A stretch of DNA of 64,000 bases from Allomuricauda sp. (GTDB lineage Bacteria; Bacteroidota; Bacteroidia; Flavobacteriales; Flavobacteriaceae): the NCBI RefSeq assembly GCF_028280385.1, contig NZ_JANQLX010000015.1, forward strand, positions 496,001-560,000. Direction: 5' to 3'. A program made the position numbers and the translations under genes. The notes beneath the pieces were generated by a model, which saw only the letters and a list, made by a program, of their open reading frames with translations, did no database searches and had not been told where the DNA came from. This document shows, piece by piece, positions 42,768-53,500 of this stretch (positions within the stretch are counted from its first letter, which is position 1; every line of letters begins with the position of its first letter).

Positions 42768-44954
42768 ATGAACAATAATATGAGACTACTTGCAATTGGG
42801 GTGTTGGGCCTTTTTATGGCCTGTGGACAACCACAATCCCCTGAAATTGAAAAATGGGAGGAGCAAGCCAATAATGTTACCATTATTCGGGATGACTTTG
42901 GTGTGCCGCACATCTATGGCAAAACCGATGCAGATGCAGTGTTTGGTCTTCTTTATGCCCAATGCGAGGACGATTTTAACCGAGTGGAACAAAATTATAT
43001 CTGGGCCACTGGTCGCCTGGCGGAAGTGGAAGGGGAAGCAGCTCTTTACAGCGATCTTAGGGCCCGGCTTTTTATGTCTGAGGAGGAGGCCCAACAGCAC
43101 TATGAAAACAGTCCGGAATGGTTGAAGGAACTCTGTGAGGCCTTTGCCGATGGAATCAACTATTATTTACATACCCATCCAGAAGTTACTCCCCGTTTGA
43201 TTACCCGTTTTGAACCTTGGATGCCGATGTACTTCAGCGAAGGGTCCATTGGGGGGGACATAGAACGGATATCCATAGCCAAGATCAAGGCCTTTTATGA
43301 AAGCGGAATGGAGCTTCCCAAAATGGAGCGCCTGCAAATCGAAAAGGAAAAGCAAATGGAAGAGCCCCAAGGTTCCAATGGTATAGCTATTTCTGGGGAT
43401 TTGACCCAATCCGGGAATACCCTCCTGCTCATCAACCCACATACCTCTTTTTATTTTCGGGGAGAAGTGCATGTGGTAAGTGAAGAAGGATTGAACGCCT
43501 ATGGTGCCGTAACCTGGGGACAGTTCTTTGTGTACCAGGGCTTCAATGAAAAAACAGGATGGATGCATACCTCTACCTACACGGATGTAATGGATGAATT
43601 TATGGAAACCATTGTGCAAAACGATGGGAACCTGTTCTATCAATATGGAGAAGAATTAAGACCAGTTGAGACCTCTGAAGTTGTGCTGAAATATATTGAA
43701 GGAAATCAGTTAAAGGAGAAAACATTTCCTATGTACCACACCCATCATGGACCAATAACCCATGCTGTGGATGGTCGATGGACTGCCTCGGCCATGATGT
43801 GGGAACCGGTCAAGGCGTTGGAGCAATCATATATTAGAACCAAGCAGGAAGGTTACGATGGGTTTCGGAAAATGATGGATATCCGGACCAATTCCAGCAA
43901 CAATACCGTTTATGCCGATGCAGAAGGGAACATTGCCTATTTCCATGGGAATTTTATGCCCAAAAGGGATACTATTTTTGACTATATCAAACCAGTGGAT
44001 GGCAGCGACCCCAAAACCGATTGGCAGGGCTTGCACACCGTTGATGAGAATATCCTGATTTTAAATCCGTCCAATGGATGGATCCAAAACTGTAATTCCA
44101 CCCCATATACCGCTGCCTTGGAAAATAGTCCAAAACGTGGTGATTATCCAAAATATATGTCCCGGGACCAAGAGAATTTTAGAGGAGTACATGCCATTGA
44201 ATTGCTGACGGAGAAACAGGATTATACGTTGGACAATCTCATTGAATTGGCCCATGACCCATATTTGCCCGCTTTTAAAGCGTTGATTCCGGGATTGGTA
44301 AGGGCATACGATGCCAATCCGGGCAATACCCCAGCACTAAAGGAGCCAATGGAGGCATTAAGAAACTGGGATTTCAGGACTTCAACAGCTTCCGTGGCAA
44401 TGACTTTGGCGCATTATTATGGGACCAATTGTTATGAGGTAGCAGAGCGACCCGAGGGACTATATGCCATGCAATTGGTAAACTATTGGGGAAATGAATG
44501 GTCCAACGATCAAAAGTTAAAGGTTTTCCAAGCTACGGTTGATCAACTAACCAATGATTTTGGAACTTGGGATGTTCCATGGGGTAAAGTGAACCGATAT
44601 CAGCGACTAAATGGAGATATTCACCAGCCATTTGATGATGCCAAGCCCAGTATTCCCATTGGATTTGCCAGTGGCAGATGGGGTGCTTTGGCGGCTTATG
44701 GAGCCCGTTATGATAACAACACCAAAAAAATCTATGGCACAAGGGGAAATAGCTTTGTGGCCGTGGTTGAATTTGGAGATAAGGTGAAGGCAAAGACCAT
44801 GTTGGCTGGGGGGCAGAGCGGGGATCCCAGTTCCAAGCATTTTGACGATCAAGCACAACCCTATGCGGATATGGAATTTAAGGAAGCGGCCTACTACAAG
44901 GAAGACGTTATGCAAAGGGCCATTAGCACCTACAAACCTGGCAAAAGACCTTAA
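42768..44954 (+). CDS. Penicillin-acylase-family lipoprotein (N-terminal nucleophile hydrolase)
   Basis: A 728-residue secreted lipoprotein (signal ending GLFMAC) of the penicillin amidase / acyl-homoserine-lactone acylase family. Precursors of this family cut themselves in front of a Ser that becomes the nucleophile; the matching motif is QGSNGIAISG with Ser203 (counted from 42768). An alpha-chain motif VTIIRDDFGVPHIYGKTDADAVFGLLYAQCEDDF is at residue 35 onward, and the beta chain has HTSTYTDVMDEF and NSSNNTVYADAEGN. It may cleave an acylated amine such as a quorum-sensing lactone or a peptide; specificity cannot be read. A second start at 42780 is also possible. Confidence 0.88.
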   Translation: MNNNMRLLAIGVLGLFMACGQPQSPEIEKWEEQANNVTIIRDDFGVPHIYGKTDADAVFGLLYAQCEDDFNRVEQNYIWATGRLAEVEGEAALYSDLRARLFMSEEEAQQHYENSPEWLKELCEAFADGINYYLHTHPEVTPRLITRFEPWMPMYFSEGSIGGDIERISIAKIKAFYESGMELPKMERLQIEKEKQMEEPQGSNGIAISGDLTQSGNTLLLINPHTSFYFRGEVHVVSEEGLNAYGAVTWGQFFVYQGFNEKTGWMHTSTYTDVMDEFMETIVQNDGNLFYQYGEELRPVETSEVVLKYIEGNQLKEKTFPMYHTHHGPITHAVDGRWTASAMMWEPVKALEQSYIRTKQEGYDGFRKMMDIRTNSSNNTVYADAEGNIAYFHGNFMPKRDTIFDYIKPVDGSDPKTDWQGLHTVDENILILNPSNGWIQNCNSTPYTAALENSPKRGDYPKYMSRDQENFRGVHAIELLTEKQDYTLDNLIELAHDPYLPAFKALIPGLVRAYDANPGNTPALKEPMEALRNWDFRTSTASVAMTLAHYYGTNCYEVAERPEGLYAMQLVNYWGNEWSNDQKLKVFQATVDQLTNDFGTWDVPWGKVNRYQRLNGDIHQPFDDAKPSIPIGFASGRWGALAAYGARYDNNTKKIYGTRGNSFVAVVEFGDKVKAKTMLAGGQSGDPSSKHFDDQAQPYADMEFKEAAYYKEDVMQRAISTYKPGKRP

Positions 44955-45049
44955 AACAGCTCGGGGAGCATACGTCATGCAATAATAGGGCGACTTATGC
45001 TTGCGACTTTAGACTGTAATTTGAATTTGAAAAGAAGTGTGGAGTGCGT

Positions 45050-45691
45050 TTATTCCGCCTCTTTGACCACGATTAAACTGGCTTTGGAACCTGTAGAGAG
45101 ATTCCATCGATTGTTATGGATAACCTGTCCCTTTTCATCAGCTACCACAACCTGTGCGGTGTTGGGGCCGGAAGAACCTTGGTTCAGCGCCTCAAAATCC
45201 AATCGATTAAAACCTTCGATCAAGTCAATATTAATCCCTTTAAACGTTCCTGAAAGTAAAATGTTGGGTTCAATGACATGGCCGTTTAGATAGATTCTAA
45301 CCCGGTCACCGTCCACATATTCATGATCCCGACACACAATGCCCACAAATTTGGCCTTGGTCCTTACATCGCCAAGATATTGGTCGCCATAATGCTCATT
45401 GGATCCCTTTTTTTCCTTTTCCCCAATTTTGGGGTCGATCTTAAGATTGTGGCCTGCTTGCACCAATTCGCGATCCGGAAGCATTTTTACCCCAGGCTTT
45501 TCGTTCTTCGATGTCAGGTTTTGATCTAAAACCGATGGGATACGCAATGAAGTACCTTGACTACTGGGATTGATATCCAAGTTGTTGCGCTCTCCAATTT
45601 TCAACGGTTTGGTCGTAGGAATATCACCTTGGGCATGGCTAAGAACCATCCCAAAGACAAAAAAGGAAAGGAAAAAAACAAGTTTTTTCAT
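45050..45691 (-). CDS. Secreted hypothetical protein
   Basis: A 213-residue protein with a signal peptide (LVFFLSFFVFGMVLSHAQ) and a mature part containing a Lys/Asn-rich, low-structure N-terminal half (residues 25-110) and a compact beta-rich C-terminal domain (KAKFVGIVCRDHEYVDGDRVRI ... IEGFNRLDFEALNQGSSGP). I know no named family for it, though short beta domains of this kind occur in cell-surface proteins. The ATG at 45691 is chosen to put the signal at the N-terminus. No neighbour on the same strand is close, so it is probably single. Confidence 0.7.
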   Translation of the reverse strand: MKKLVFFLSFFVFGMVLSHAQGDIPTTKPLKIGERNNLDINPSSQGTSLRIPSVLDQNLTSKNEKPGVKMLPDRELVQAGHNLKIDPKIGEKEKKGSNEHYGDQYLGDVRTKAKFVGIVCRDHEYVDGDRVRIYLNGHVIEPNILLSGTFKGINIDLIEGFNRLDFEALNQGSSGPNTAQVVVADEKGQVIHNNRWNLSTGSKASLIVVKEAE

Positions 45692-45757
45692 AGCAACTTG
45701 GTCGATAACTTTTCTTAAAGTTAACAAATACCTTGCCATCAACCTGATAAAGAGACG

Positions 45758-45904
45758 TTAAATCGACAAAAGGTTGCTTATGTTCTTTTCTTTGGTTTTA
45801 GTCCAAAAAAAGGATGTAGCCATGAAGTTCTTTAGGATAAGAAGACCATATAATAGCCAGCCAATGCCGAAAGTGCATACACCGATGTGGAGGCTTTGGT
45901 CCAT
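45758..45904 (-). CDS. Possible 48-residue membrane mini-protein
   Basis: A short open frame with ATG at 45904 and TAA at 45758, 22 bp downstream of the metallophosphoesterase stop on the same strand. It encodes one hydrophobic helix (IGVCTFGIGWLLYGLLIL, residues 7-24) and a basic C-terminal tail. The region it lies in has no other gene. Its length and the lack of a recognised family make it only a candidate. Confidence 0.3.
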   Translation of the reverse strand: MDQSLHIGVCTFGIGWLLYGLLILKNFMATSFFWTKTKEKNISNLLSI

Positions 45905-45926
45905 TGTTTGCCGAATCGCATCCAAA

Positions 45927-46823
45927 TTAGATTTGCATATAATCCACTAGTTTCTGGGGGCCTTCAAGAAGCACACGGACAATTTGCAGGGTGCCATCAG
46001 GCTTGGTGGCAATTTGCCATTTGATCAGCGAAATTTCCCCCGCCTCAATTTCCAGACCGGTTATACTCCTGGGATGCACACAGCTCCCATCATTGAAAAA
46101 AGGAATTTGGCCAGGTTCTGGAAAGCGCGGCCTATGGGTATGCCCGGCAATGGTAATTCTGAGATGGTTTTCAAGAATCCAGCGTTTTATCCGCTTTTCA
46201 ATTCGTATCAGCTCCTTGTAATTTTTTGCGGGACTCGTTGGGTCGGCAATCCCCACCACCTGCAGCGGCTTCCATAAGATTCTCACCAAGAACCGACCAA
46301 TGCGCCAACAAACATAATTCCACCAATCCGCTTGGTGCCCGTGGGTGCAGAACAACTCCTGTTGGGTGTCATTATGCTTCAATACCAGTGCTTCATTATA
46401 GGTGATTCCCTGAAACAACTCCTTGTCCTTATCCTCGATTGGTTCAAAATAACTGGACAAATGTTTGTCCACATAGCCCTTGTCACGGTATACCATATCA
46501 TGATTCCCCCATACCATGTGGAGCCTATTCTCCAAGTGAAATTGGCGAAGCAGTTGATATACGTTCTTATGGGCCTCAAAAATGGATTCAAAATTCAGGT
46601 TTTCCCATAGCTCGTCCCCATCGCCCAGTTCGCAATAATGGAACCCTTGGCGGTAATAATGGTTTAAAGCGTGGAAATAAATATTCCTGTTGTTGGCAAA
46701 ATCGTCTGCAAAACTATTGTCCCCCCTATGGCAATCGCTAAAAAAGATGAACTTGGAAGTATCATCAAAAGAGATGGTTTTGGCATTTTTATAGGCTCTA
46801 TCCAGCCGTCTTCTTGAGGACAT
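45927..46823 (-). CDS. Calcineurin-like metallophosphoesterase (LpxH-like fold)
   Basis: A 298-residue cytoplasmic enzyme with the complete metal-ligand set of the family: FFSDCHRGD, ELGDGDELWE, WGNHDMVY, a TTxHGHQxD-type FCTHGHQADWW and AGHTHRPRF. This set and size resemble UDP-2,3-diacylglucosamine hydrolase-like phosphoesterases, but the substrate is not certain and true LpxH may be elsewhere. No signal peptide. It is divergent from the GAF-domain gene. Confidence 0.87.
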   Translation of the reverse strand: MSSRRRLDRAYKNAKTISFDDTSKFIFFSDCHRGDNSFADDFANNRNIYFHALNHYYRQGFHYCELGDGDELWENLNFESIFEAHKNVYQLLRQFHLENRLHMVWGNHDMVYRDKGYVDKHLSSYFEPIEDKDKELFQGITYNEALVLKHNDTQQELFCTHGHQADWWNYVCWRIGRFLVRILWKPLQVVGIADPTSPAKNYKELIRIEKRIKRWILENHLRITIAGHTHRPRFPEPGQIPFFNDGSCVHPRSITGLEIEAGEISLIKWQIATKPDGTLQIVRVLLEGPQKLVDYMQI

Positions 46824-46939
46824 GGGTCAATTTTCCTTAAATATCCTAAAAAAGGGAACAAATCCATAAAGATTCCCTTAACAAGAGGGCATTTTTTCTT
46901 TTTGTAACTTTACACGTTCAAACTCGACTAATTTGGCGT

Positions 46940-49321
46940 ATGAAGCAGCATTACAATGAAGAGAGTCCAATGTTCCATCTGGTAAGCTTTAACAAGCTTT
47001 TGGAACATTATGATGAGCAGCTGAAAAGCAAGGATAAACACTTGGCGGAAAGGGCAAAGTATGTGCTTGATGCCCAAGCGCCCTATCCAGAGCTTCGTGA
47101 AGGGTTTACCGATATATCCCTGTTGGACAAACACAAGGATGTCATCAGTATCATTCTGAGGGACACCTTTACGCCAGTACTTACCCAAAATGAAATCAAA
47201 ACGGCATCAACCCCGTTTGAAAACAATATTTTCAACTCATCCGAAAGATTCAAAAAAATACTCAAGGAAGCAGGCAAGGGATTTGAACTCGAAATCCGCA
47301 ACCTGCCCATGGACGTTAGTTACATCATGAAATGTACCGTTGTCCTTAGTTTCCATTATGGGTTTAAGATGGACTTTAGGAGACCGTTGTTCTATGACAT
47401 TCCCGATGCCAATGGGGTAATGCGCCACTATAGGATTCTGTACAATGCTGATTTTATGGAGATCATTCCTACGGATAAGGCTAAGGACCTGAACCAAGAG
47501 GACGTGGATGAGCTATTGGCCAATTTTGACAATGTGGAACTGTGGAAAGAGAAGATTCCGCCTGGAAGTTTTATTTCCAAGGGATTTGTGATTTCCAATA
47601 TGTTCGACGTTACCGCGGAAAGCTCTATTTCCGACATAAAATCCACCTTGATAGGAAACAACAAGCGTGGGGATGAGGATTTTATGGATAGTTTCCAGGA
47701 TACCTTTAGGTCCTTGTTCAACCTGAAGGAGATCAATGTTGGTTTTACGGGCTACGACGCCAAAACCCATCGATTCTTAAAAATTTATGGGAAGGGCATT
47801 GAGAGCTATATCCTGAAAGGGAAGGACATGGAATCTTGTGATGATTTACTTTGTGAAGGCTCCAAAGGGAAGTTGTTGGCCGACCAAAGCAGCTATTTTG
47901 CCATTCCCAATGTGGAGAAGGCCTATAAAATGTCTGAAGGCGGGCAACCCTACAGCAACTTGCACAAACAAGGAATTAAAAGTGCCATTTTGGCCCCAAT
48001 TACCGATAATGGAACCCTGTTAGGGGTATTGGAATTGGTTTCAAACACGGTGAACGAGCTCAATAGCGTCAATGCCAATAAATTGGAAGACGTGATGCCG
48101 TTTATTGTTTCCGCTGTGATCCGTTCCATAGAGGAAGAAGAAAATCTGGTGGATGCCATTATTCAACATGAATGCACCACGGTACACTCATCCGTATATT
48201 GGAAGTTCCAAGAAGAGGCCAAGCGATTTATGGCTGATGAACTGGTGGGCAACCAGGCTGTTTTCAAGGAAATTGTATTTAAGGATGTTTACCCCCTCTA
48301 TGGGCAGGTGGATATCAAGGAATCTTCCAAAGAACGGAACTTCTCCATCCAAAAAGATCTTATGATTCAATTATCAGAGATCAATGATGTGCTGGAAGTA
48401 GCCTTTAATACGCATAAATTGCCCATTTATGAGGAGTTGATGTTCCGGGTAAGCACCTATTTGGATGAGGTCAAGGAAGCACTCTATACCCATACGGAGC
48501 AGGCCATTTTTGATTTTGTGAAGGAAGAAGTCAATCCGGTGTTCAAACATCTTAAGGAAACCGACGAAAAAGTAGGGCCTTATATAAAGAAATACGAATC
48601 CAAGATAGACGACGAAACAGAATCCTATTACGATCATCGACGCAATTATGACGACAGTGTAATGGAGGCCAATATGCAATTGGCAGCGTTGCTGGACAAG
48701 AAGCAGTTGGAGGCCCAGGAGATGTTCCCACATTATTTTGAGCGCTACAAAACGGATGGGGTTGAGCATAATATGTATATCGGAAGTTCCATAGCCAACG
48801 ACAGAAAGTTTGATGAGCTGTATTTGAGCAACCTCAGACTATGGCAGTTGCAGGTCATGTGCGACATGGAGAACAAATACTACGCCCTTAAGCCCACTTT
48901 GCCGGTTAAATTGGATGTAGCGTCATTGATCTTGGTGTACAGCACATCACTGGCCATTCGTTTCCGGATGGATGAAAAACGTTTTGATGTGGATGGAACT
49001 TATAACGCCCGTTATGAGATCATTAAAAAGCGTATCGATAAATCGTATATCAAAGGAACCAATGAAAGACTTACCCAAAAAGGAAAGTTGGCCATAGTGT
49101 ACAGTCAGCGCAAGGACGAGAAAGAGTACATGCGCTATATCAAGTTCCTCAAAGCCAAAGGCTATTTCACCAACAATATAGAAATTGTTGAGCTGGAGGG
49201 GCTGCAGGGTGTAACGGGATTAAAGGCGATCAGGGCCGAGATTTTGTATACCGGGGACAAGGACAAAAAGTCCGAGCGCACCTACACCTATGCGGATTTG
49301 ATGGAGGAGCTTCAGTCGTAG
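46940..49321 (+). CDS. Large GAF-domain protein of unknown function
   Basis: A 793-residue soluble protein without signal or membrane segment. A helical N-terminal part (1-230) is followed by a GAF-like domain (about residues 230-405; LKEINVGFTGYDAKTH ... GIKSAILAPITDNGTLLGVLELVSN), then a long helical region (410-690) and a C-terminal part (YIKFLKAKGYFTNNIEIVELEGLQ). GAF domains bind small molecules such as cyclic nucleotides, but nothing shows a ligand here, and no output domain such as a cyclase, kinase or DNA-binding fold is evident. It is convergent with the HD-PycTM-like gene, whose stop is one base away. Confidence 0.72.
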   Translation: MKQHYNEESPMFHLVSFNKLLEHYDEQLKSKDKHLAERAKYVLDAQAPYPELREGFTDISLLDKHKDVISIILRDTFTPVLTQNEIKTASTPFENNIFNSSERFKKILKEAGKGFELEIRNLPMDVSYIMKCTVVLSFHYGFKMDFRRPLFYDIPDANGVMRHYRILYNADFMEIIPTDKAKDLNQEDVDELLANFDNVELWKEKIPPGSFISKGFVISNMFDVTAESSISDIKSTLIGNNKRGDEDFMDSFQDTFRSLFNLKEINVGFTGYDAKTHRFLKIYGKGIESYILKGKDMESCDDLLCEGSKGKLLADQSSYFAIPNVEKAYKMSEGGQPYSNLHKQGIKSAILAPITDNGTLLGVLELVSNTVNELNSVNANKLEDVMPFIVSAVIRSIEEEENLVDAIIQHECTTVHSSVYWKFQEEAKRFMADELVGNQAVFKEIVFKDVYPLYGQVDIKESSKERNFSIQKDLMIQLSEINDVLEVAFNTHKLPIYEELMFRVSTYLDEVKEALYTHTEQAIFDFVKEEVNPVFKHLKETDEKVGPYIKKYESKIDDETESYYDHRRNYDDSVMEANMQLAALLDKKQLEAQEMFPHYFERYKTDGVEHNMYIGSSIANDRKFDELYLSNLRLWQLQVMCDMENKYYALKPTLPVKLDVASLILVYSTSLAIRFRMDEKRFDVDGTYNARYEIIKKRIDKSYIKGTNERLTQKGKLAIVYSQRKDEKEYMRYIKFLKAKGYFTNNIEIVELEGLQGVTGLKAIRAEILYTGDKDKKSERTYTYADLMEELQS

Positions 49322-49322
49322 C

Positions 49323-50519
49323 TTAACCCAATATTCTAGCGGAACCGCCCAAAAAGTTGAACGAGAAGGCAAATGCAATCACGGACACCACTATTCCGAT
49401 TATAAAAATGGTATAGGTCAACCGTAGAATCTTATATTTTTTGTTCAGGACAAGGCCCAGAAAATACAAGTCCTTGGTTAGGGAGGAATATATATAATCC
49501 TTGTCTTTCACCAATTCCTGTATGGCCCATTCATAATCTCCAAGGCTCATTTTATGGAAATTTCCAAAGAACAATAAGTTCACCTTTTTATTTTCCACAT
49601 CTTGTTTGGTGAACTGGCCACTGGTTACATTGGGTCTGGTGGCCAAAACGGCCAAGACCATGGAAATAACGCTAAAAGTGATAAAAATGGCGGTAGGCCA
49701 AATCAGATAGACATTGGAGGGATTGTCCAATTTTGGAATAAGATTGGAAAGTGCCACGGAAATAATAATGGCGTTTACTGAAAGCAGGATATTGGCCTTG
49801 GTATCTGCAATATCACTTAAGGTCAGATGATTTTTTAAAGTAACCCGGAACAGGGTCTGAATACCACGATCTGGACTCTCACTTTTGTATTTGGCCTTTA
49901 AGGCCTCCTTTTTGGCTATTTCCTTTTCGGTCTTCTTCTCTTTAACCAGTAGTTTCAGGTTCTTTTCCTTGCCTTCTTCCCAATGTTCCTTGGCGTAATC
50001 GGTATAAAACTGATGTTCATTCCGGAACATTTTAATATTGATATCGCGCCACTCCTTGTTGGAATAATCGGCAATGCCCAGTTCCTTGAGTTCTTCACGT
50101 AAAAAATCCGTGGTCTCCCAATAACTTTTTTGGGCAAAATGCGACGCATCGGCATCCCTGATGATTTGCTCGGTCAAATTAGCCGGTTCATGATAACGTT
50201 TGGTGGCCAAAATGGCTTCACAAACCTCTTCGGTATTCTGGCCATTATACCCCTCTTTTTTCAGAAATTCAGTAGCTATCTTGCAACTCGCCTCCTCATG
50301 GTCGGTAACACCGGTGGTATACCCCGTATCGTGAAACCATGCCGTCAATAAGAGCTTTTCCTCCTTCGCAGGGTCAAGTTTGTAGAAATTGAGCAATTCT
50401 TTAGTACTTTTAACTACACGCTGTGTATGTTTTAAATTGTGGTAAAGAAACTTTGGGTCAAGTTGACTTTCCAGAATTTCGGTAACAAAGGATTCAGCTT
50501 TTTCTACTATTTCCGACAT
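49323..50519 (-). CDS. HD-domain phosphohydrolase fused to a Pycsar-effector-like (PycTM) membrane module
   Basis: A 398-residue protein with two parts. Residues 1-190 form an HD domain: H31 (YHNLKHTQRVV), H63-D64 (WFHDTGY), HEEAS and an Asp in IIRDADASH, all metal ligands. Residues about 225-390 carry two membrane hairpins with the stretch LSDIADTKANILLSVNAII, characteristic of PycTM-type effectors (DUF5706), then LVKDKDYIYSSLTKDLYFLG and a final helix. In known Pycsar defence the effector is activated by cCMP or cUMP from a neighbouring cyclase; no cyclase is seen here, so this may be a housekeeping relative. The HD part could act on a nucleotide. Confidence 0.8.
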   Translation of the reverse strand: MSEIVEKAESFVTEILESQLDPKFLYHNLKHTQRVVKSTKELLNFYKLDPAKEEKLLLTAWFHDTGYTTGVTDHEEASCKIATEFLKKEGYNGQNTEEVCEAILATKRYHEPANLTEQIIRDADASHFAQKSYWETTDFLREELKELGIADYSNKEWRDINIKMFRNEHQFYTDYAKEHWEEGKEKNLKLLVKEKKTEKEIAKKEALKAKYKSESPDRGIQTLFRVTLKNHLTLSDIADTKANILLSVNAIIISVALSNLIPKLDNPSNVYLIWPTAIFITFSVISMVLAVLATRPNVTSGQFTKQDVENKKVNLLFFGNFHKMSLGDYEWAIQELVKDKDYIYSSLTKDLYFLGLVLNKKYKILRLTYTIFIIGIVVSVIAFAFSFNFLGGSARILG

Positions 50520-50572
50520 AACAGTGATTTGAACAATCCAAAATACAAAATTTTGGTATCAACCTCTTTGAT

Positions 50573-53500
50573 ATGAAACAACATTACCTTTTTATACTTG
50601 CGTTGGTCCTTGCAACTAGTTGTGCTACTTATGAGGCCAAATATGCCGAGCCTTTTGTGCCGGTTGCATCGGATTCGCAGAAAGAATTGGAACATCGTTT
50701 TTATCTGATCGGTGATGCGGGAAAATCACCTCGTGGGGAACTCAATTCTTCCCTAAAGTCCTTAAAAGAAGAGTTAGATCAGGCTGAAGATAACAGCACG
50801 GTAATTTTCCTGGGAGATAACATATATCCCGCCGGATTACCTGACAAAAAAGACGATTCAGAGGGTTATGAGCTGGCCAAAAACCAATTGGATGCCCAAT
50901 TGAAGGCCCTGGAGAACTATAACGGTAGAACCTTGTTTATTCCTGGAAACCACGATTGGTACAGTGATGGTCTAAAAGGACTGGAGCGACAGGAAAAGTA
51001 TCTTCAAAAAGCATTGGACAGTAAAGAGGTGTTCCTGCCAGATAATGGTTGCCCCATTGAAAAAATTGAAGTATCTGACGATGTGATCGTCATTGCCATC
51101 GATACGGAATGGTACTTGGTGAATTGGGATAAACACCCAACCATGAACGACGATTGCGAGATTAAGGACCGTACGCGATTCTTTGAGGAATTGGAAGGAC
51201 TCATCAAAAAGAACCTGGACAAAACAACGATTATAGCCATGCACCATCCCATGTTCACCTATGGTTCCCATGGGGGCTACTTTTCCTTTAAACAACATAT
51301 TTCGCCCAATGGCAAAATTCCACTTCCGGTTTTGGGCACGGCCATTAATGTATTGCGAAGGACTTCCGGTGCAACTGTGGAGGACCAGTCCAACAAAATG
51401 TATAATAAACTAAGGAATCGGATTGTGACATTGTCCCAGTTTTCGAACAAGGTGATTTTTGTGTCGGGACATGAACACACCCTACAATACATTGTGGAGG
51501 AAGGCATCCCCCAAATTGTTAGTGGTTCCGGGGCAAAGAAAGGAGCCACCAAGCTCCTGAACGGAAGCAAGTTTTCCACCGGAAAAATGGGATATGCCAT
51601 CTTGGATGTCTTCACGGATGGGTCATCACAAGTGAACTTTCATGGTGTGGCCGAGGATAAGGGCATATTGTACCAGTCCGAGGTGCTGCCACCAAATTCT
51701 ACAGGGCGCAAACCGAATTATGGCACTAGCTTTCCGGAATTCCATACCGCTTCTGTATATACCCCTGAAGAGGTGGACAAAAGCGGATTTCACAAATGGC
51801 TCTGGGGAGAGCGGTATAGAAAGTACTATGCCACCAAGGTAAAAGCACCTACAGCGGTATTGGACACCCTGTATGGAGGGCTTACAGTGGTCCGGAAAGG
51901 TGGAGGTAACCAGTCCAATTCCCTGCGGTTACAGCACAAGGATGGCCGCCAGTTTGTGATGCGGGATTTGCGAAAAAGTGCAGAACGCTATCTGCAGGCC
52001 ATTGCTTTTCAGGAAACCTACATCATTGGAAAATTTGAGGACTCCTATCCGGAACGACTTTTGTTGGACCTTTATACCGGGGCGCATCCCTATGCTCCCT
52101 TTACCATGGGACCTTTGTCAGACGCTATCGGACTATATCATACCAATCCCAAACTGTATTATGTTCCCAAACAAAATGCGTTGGGCGATTTCAACAATGA
52201 ATTTGGAAATGAACTGGTAATGATCGAGGAACATGTATCGGAAGGACACGATTTGGAAAGTTTTGGAAAGACCAAGGACATTGAAAGCACCTACGACCTT
52301 ATCAACAAATTTAGAAAGGATGAAAAATACACCCTGGCCAAAGAAGTCTATGTCAGGGCCCGTTTGTTTGATATGTTGATTGGGGACTGGGACCGCCACG
52401 TGGACCAATGGCGTTGGGCAGAGTTTGATGGGGAAGATGGGAAAAAAATATATCGCCCTATCCCAAGGGATAGAGACCAGGCCTATTCCAAATGGGGAGA
52501 TGGTTTTATAATGGGTCTAGGTTCCAGGGCAGTGCCTGCCTTGCGCATTTTTGAGGGGTTTGAGGAAGAAATAAGAAGTGTAAAAGGATTTACCTCTTCC
52601 CCAAGGACCTTTGCTTTGGATATGGCCATTTTATCGGAAACCAGTTTGGACGACTGGGTGGAACAGGCCAAGTTTATCCAACAGAACATTACCGAAGCCG
52701 TCATAGATGAATCCTTATCCCACTTTCCAGAAGAAGTTAGGGATGAAACCGTAGACTTGATCAAAAAGAAATTATTGTCGCGTAAAGGGGATTTGGAAAC
52801 AACAGCACGGGAATATTTCAAGGTCATCAATAAATACAGTGTGATTACTGGAACGGATAAGGACGACTACTTTCAGATAACTTCGGACAATAATGGAAGT
52901 CTGGAAGTGCGCGTATATCGAATCAAAAATGGGAAGCGCAAGGATTTGTTCTTCCACAAGACCTATCACCCTGAATATACCAAGGAAGTTTGGGTCTACG
53001 GTTTGGACGATGATGACGTTTTTGATGTGAACACAGGGAACTCCAGGATAAAGTTGCGCTTGGCAGGGGGGCAAAACAATGATATCTACAAGATTTCAGA
53101 ACGCTCCAGAAAAGTGCATACCTACGATTTTAAAAGCAAAAAAAACACCTATGACGAAGCCTTCGGAGGGAAAATCCACCGAACGAACGACTATGACACC
53201 AATACCTATGATTTTCTAAAAATAAAAGCGAGTAACAATCAGTTTTTGCCCACCATTGGATTTAATCCGGATGATGGGTTTAGAATTGGTTTTACCGACA
53301 CCTATACGCACAATGGCTTCAGACAAAATCCGTTTACCCAGCAGCACACCTTTAATGGAGCCTACTATTTTGCCACCAACGGCTTTGATTTTGGTTATAA
53401 TGGTGAGTTCGCCAATGTGTTGGAAGGGGTCAATCTGGAGTTGGATGCACGCTTCACCAGTCCAAACTTTGCCATTAACTTTTTTGGTTTCGGAAATGAA

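Noticed and set aside
46940..50519. A complete Pycsar or CBASS defence operon.
   Set aside because: No cyclase or nucleotidyltransferase is visible; only a PycTM-like module fused to an HD domain is present, and the neighbours are convergent and divergent rather than co-transcribed.
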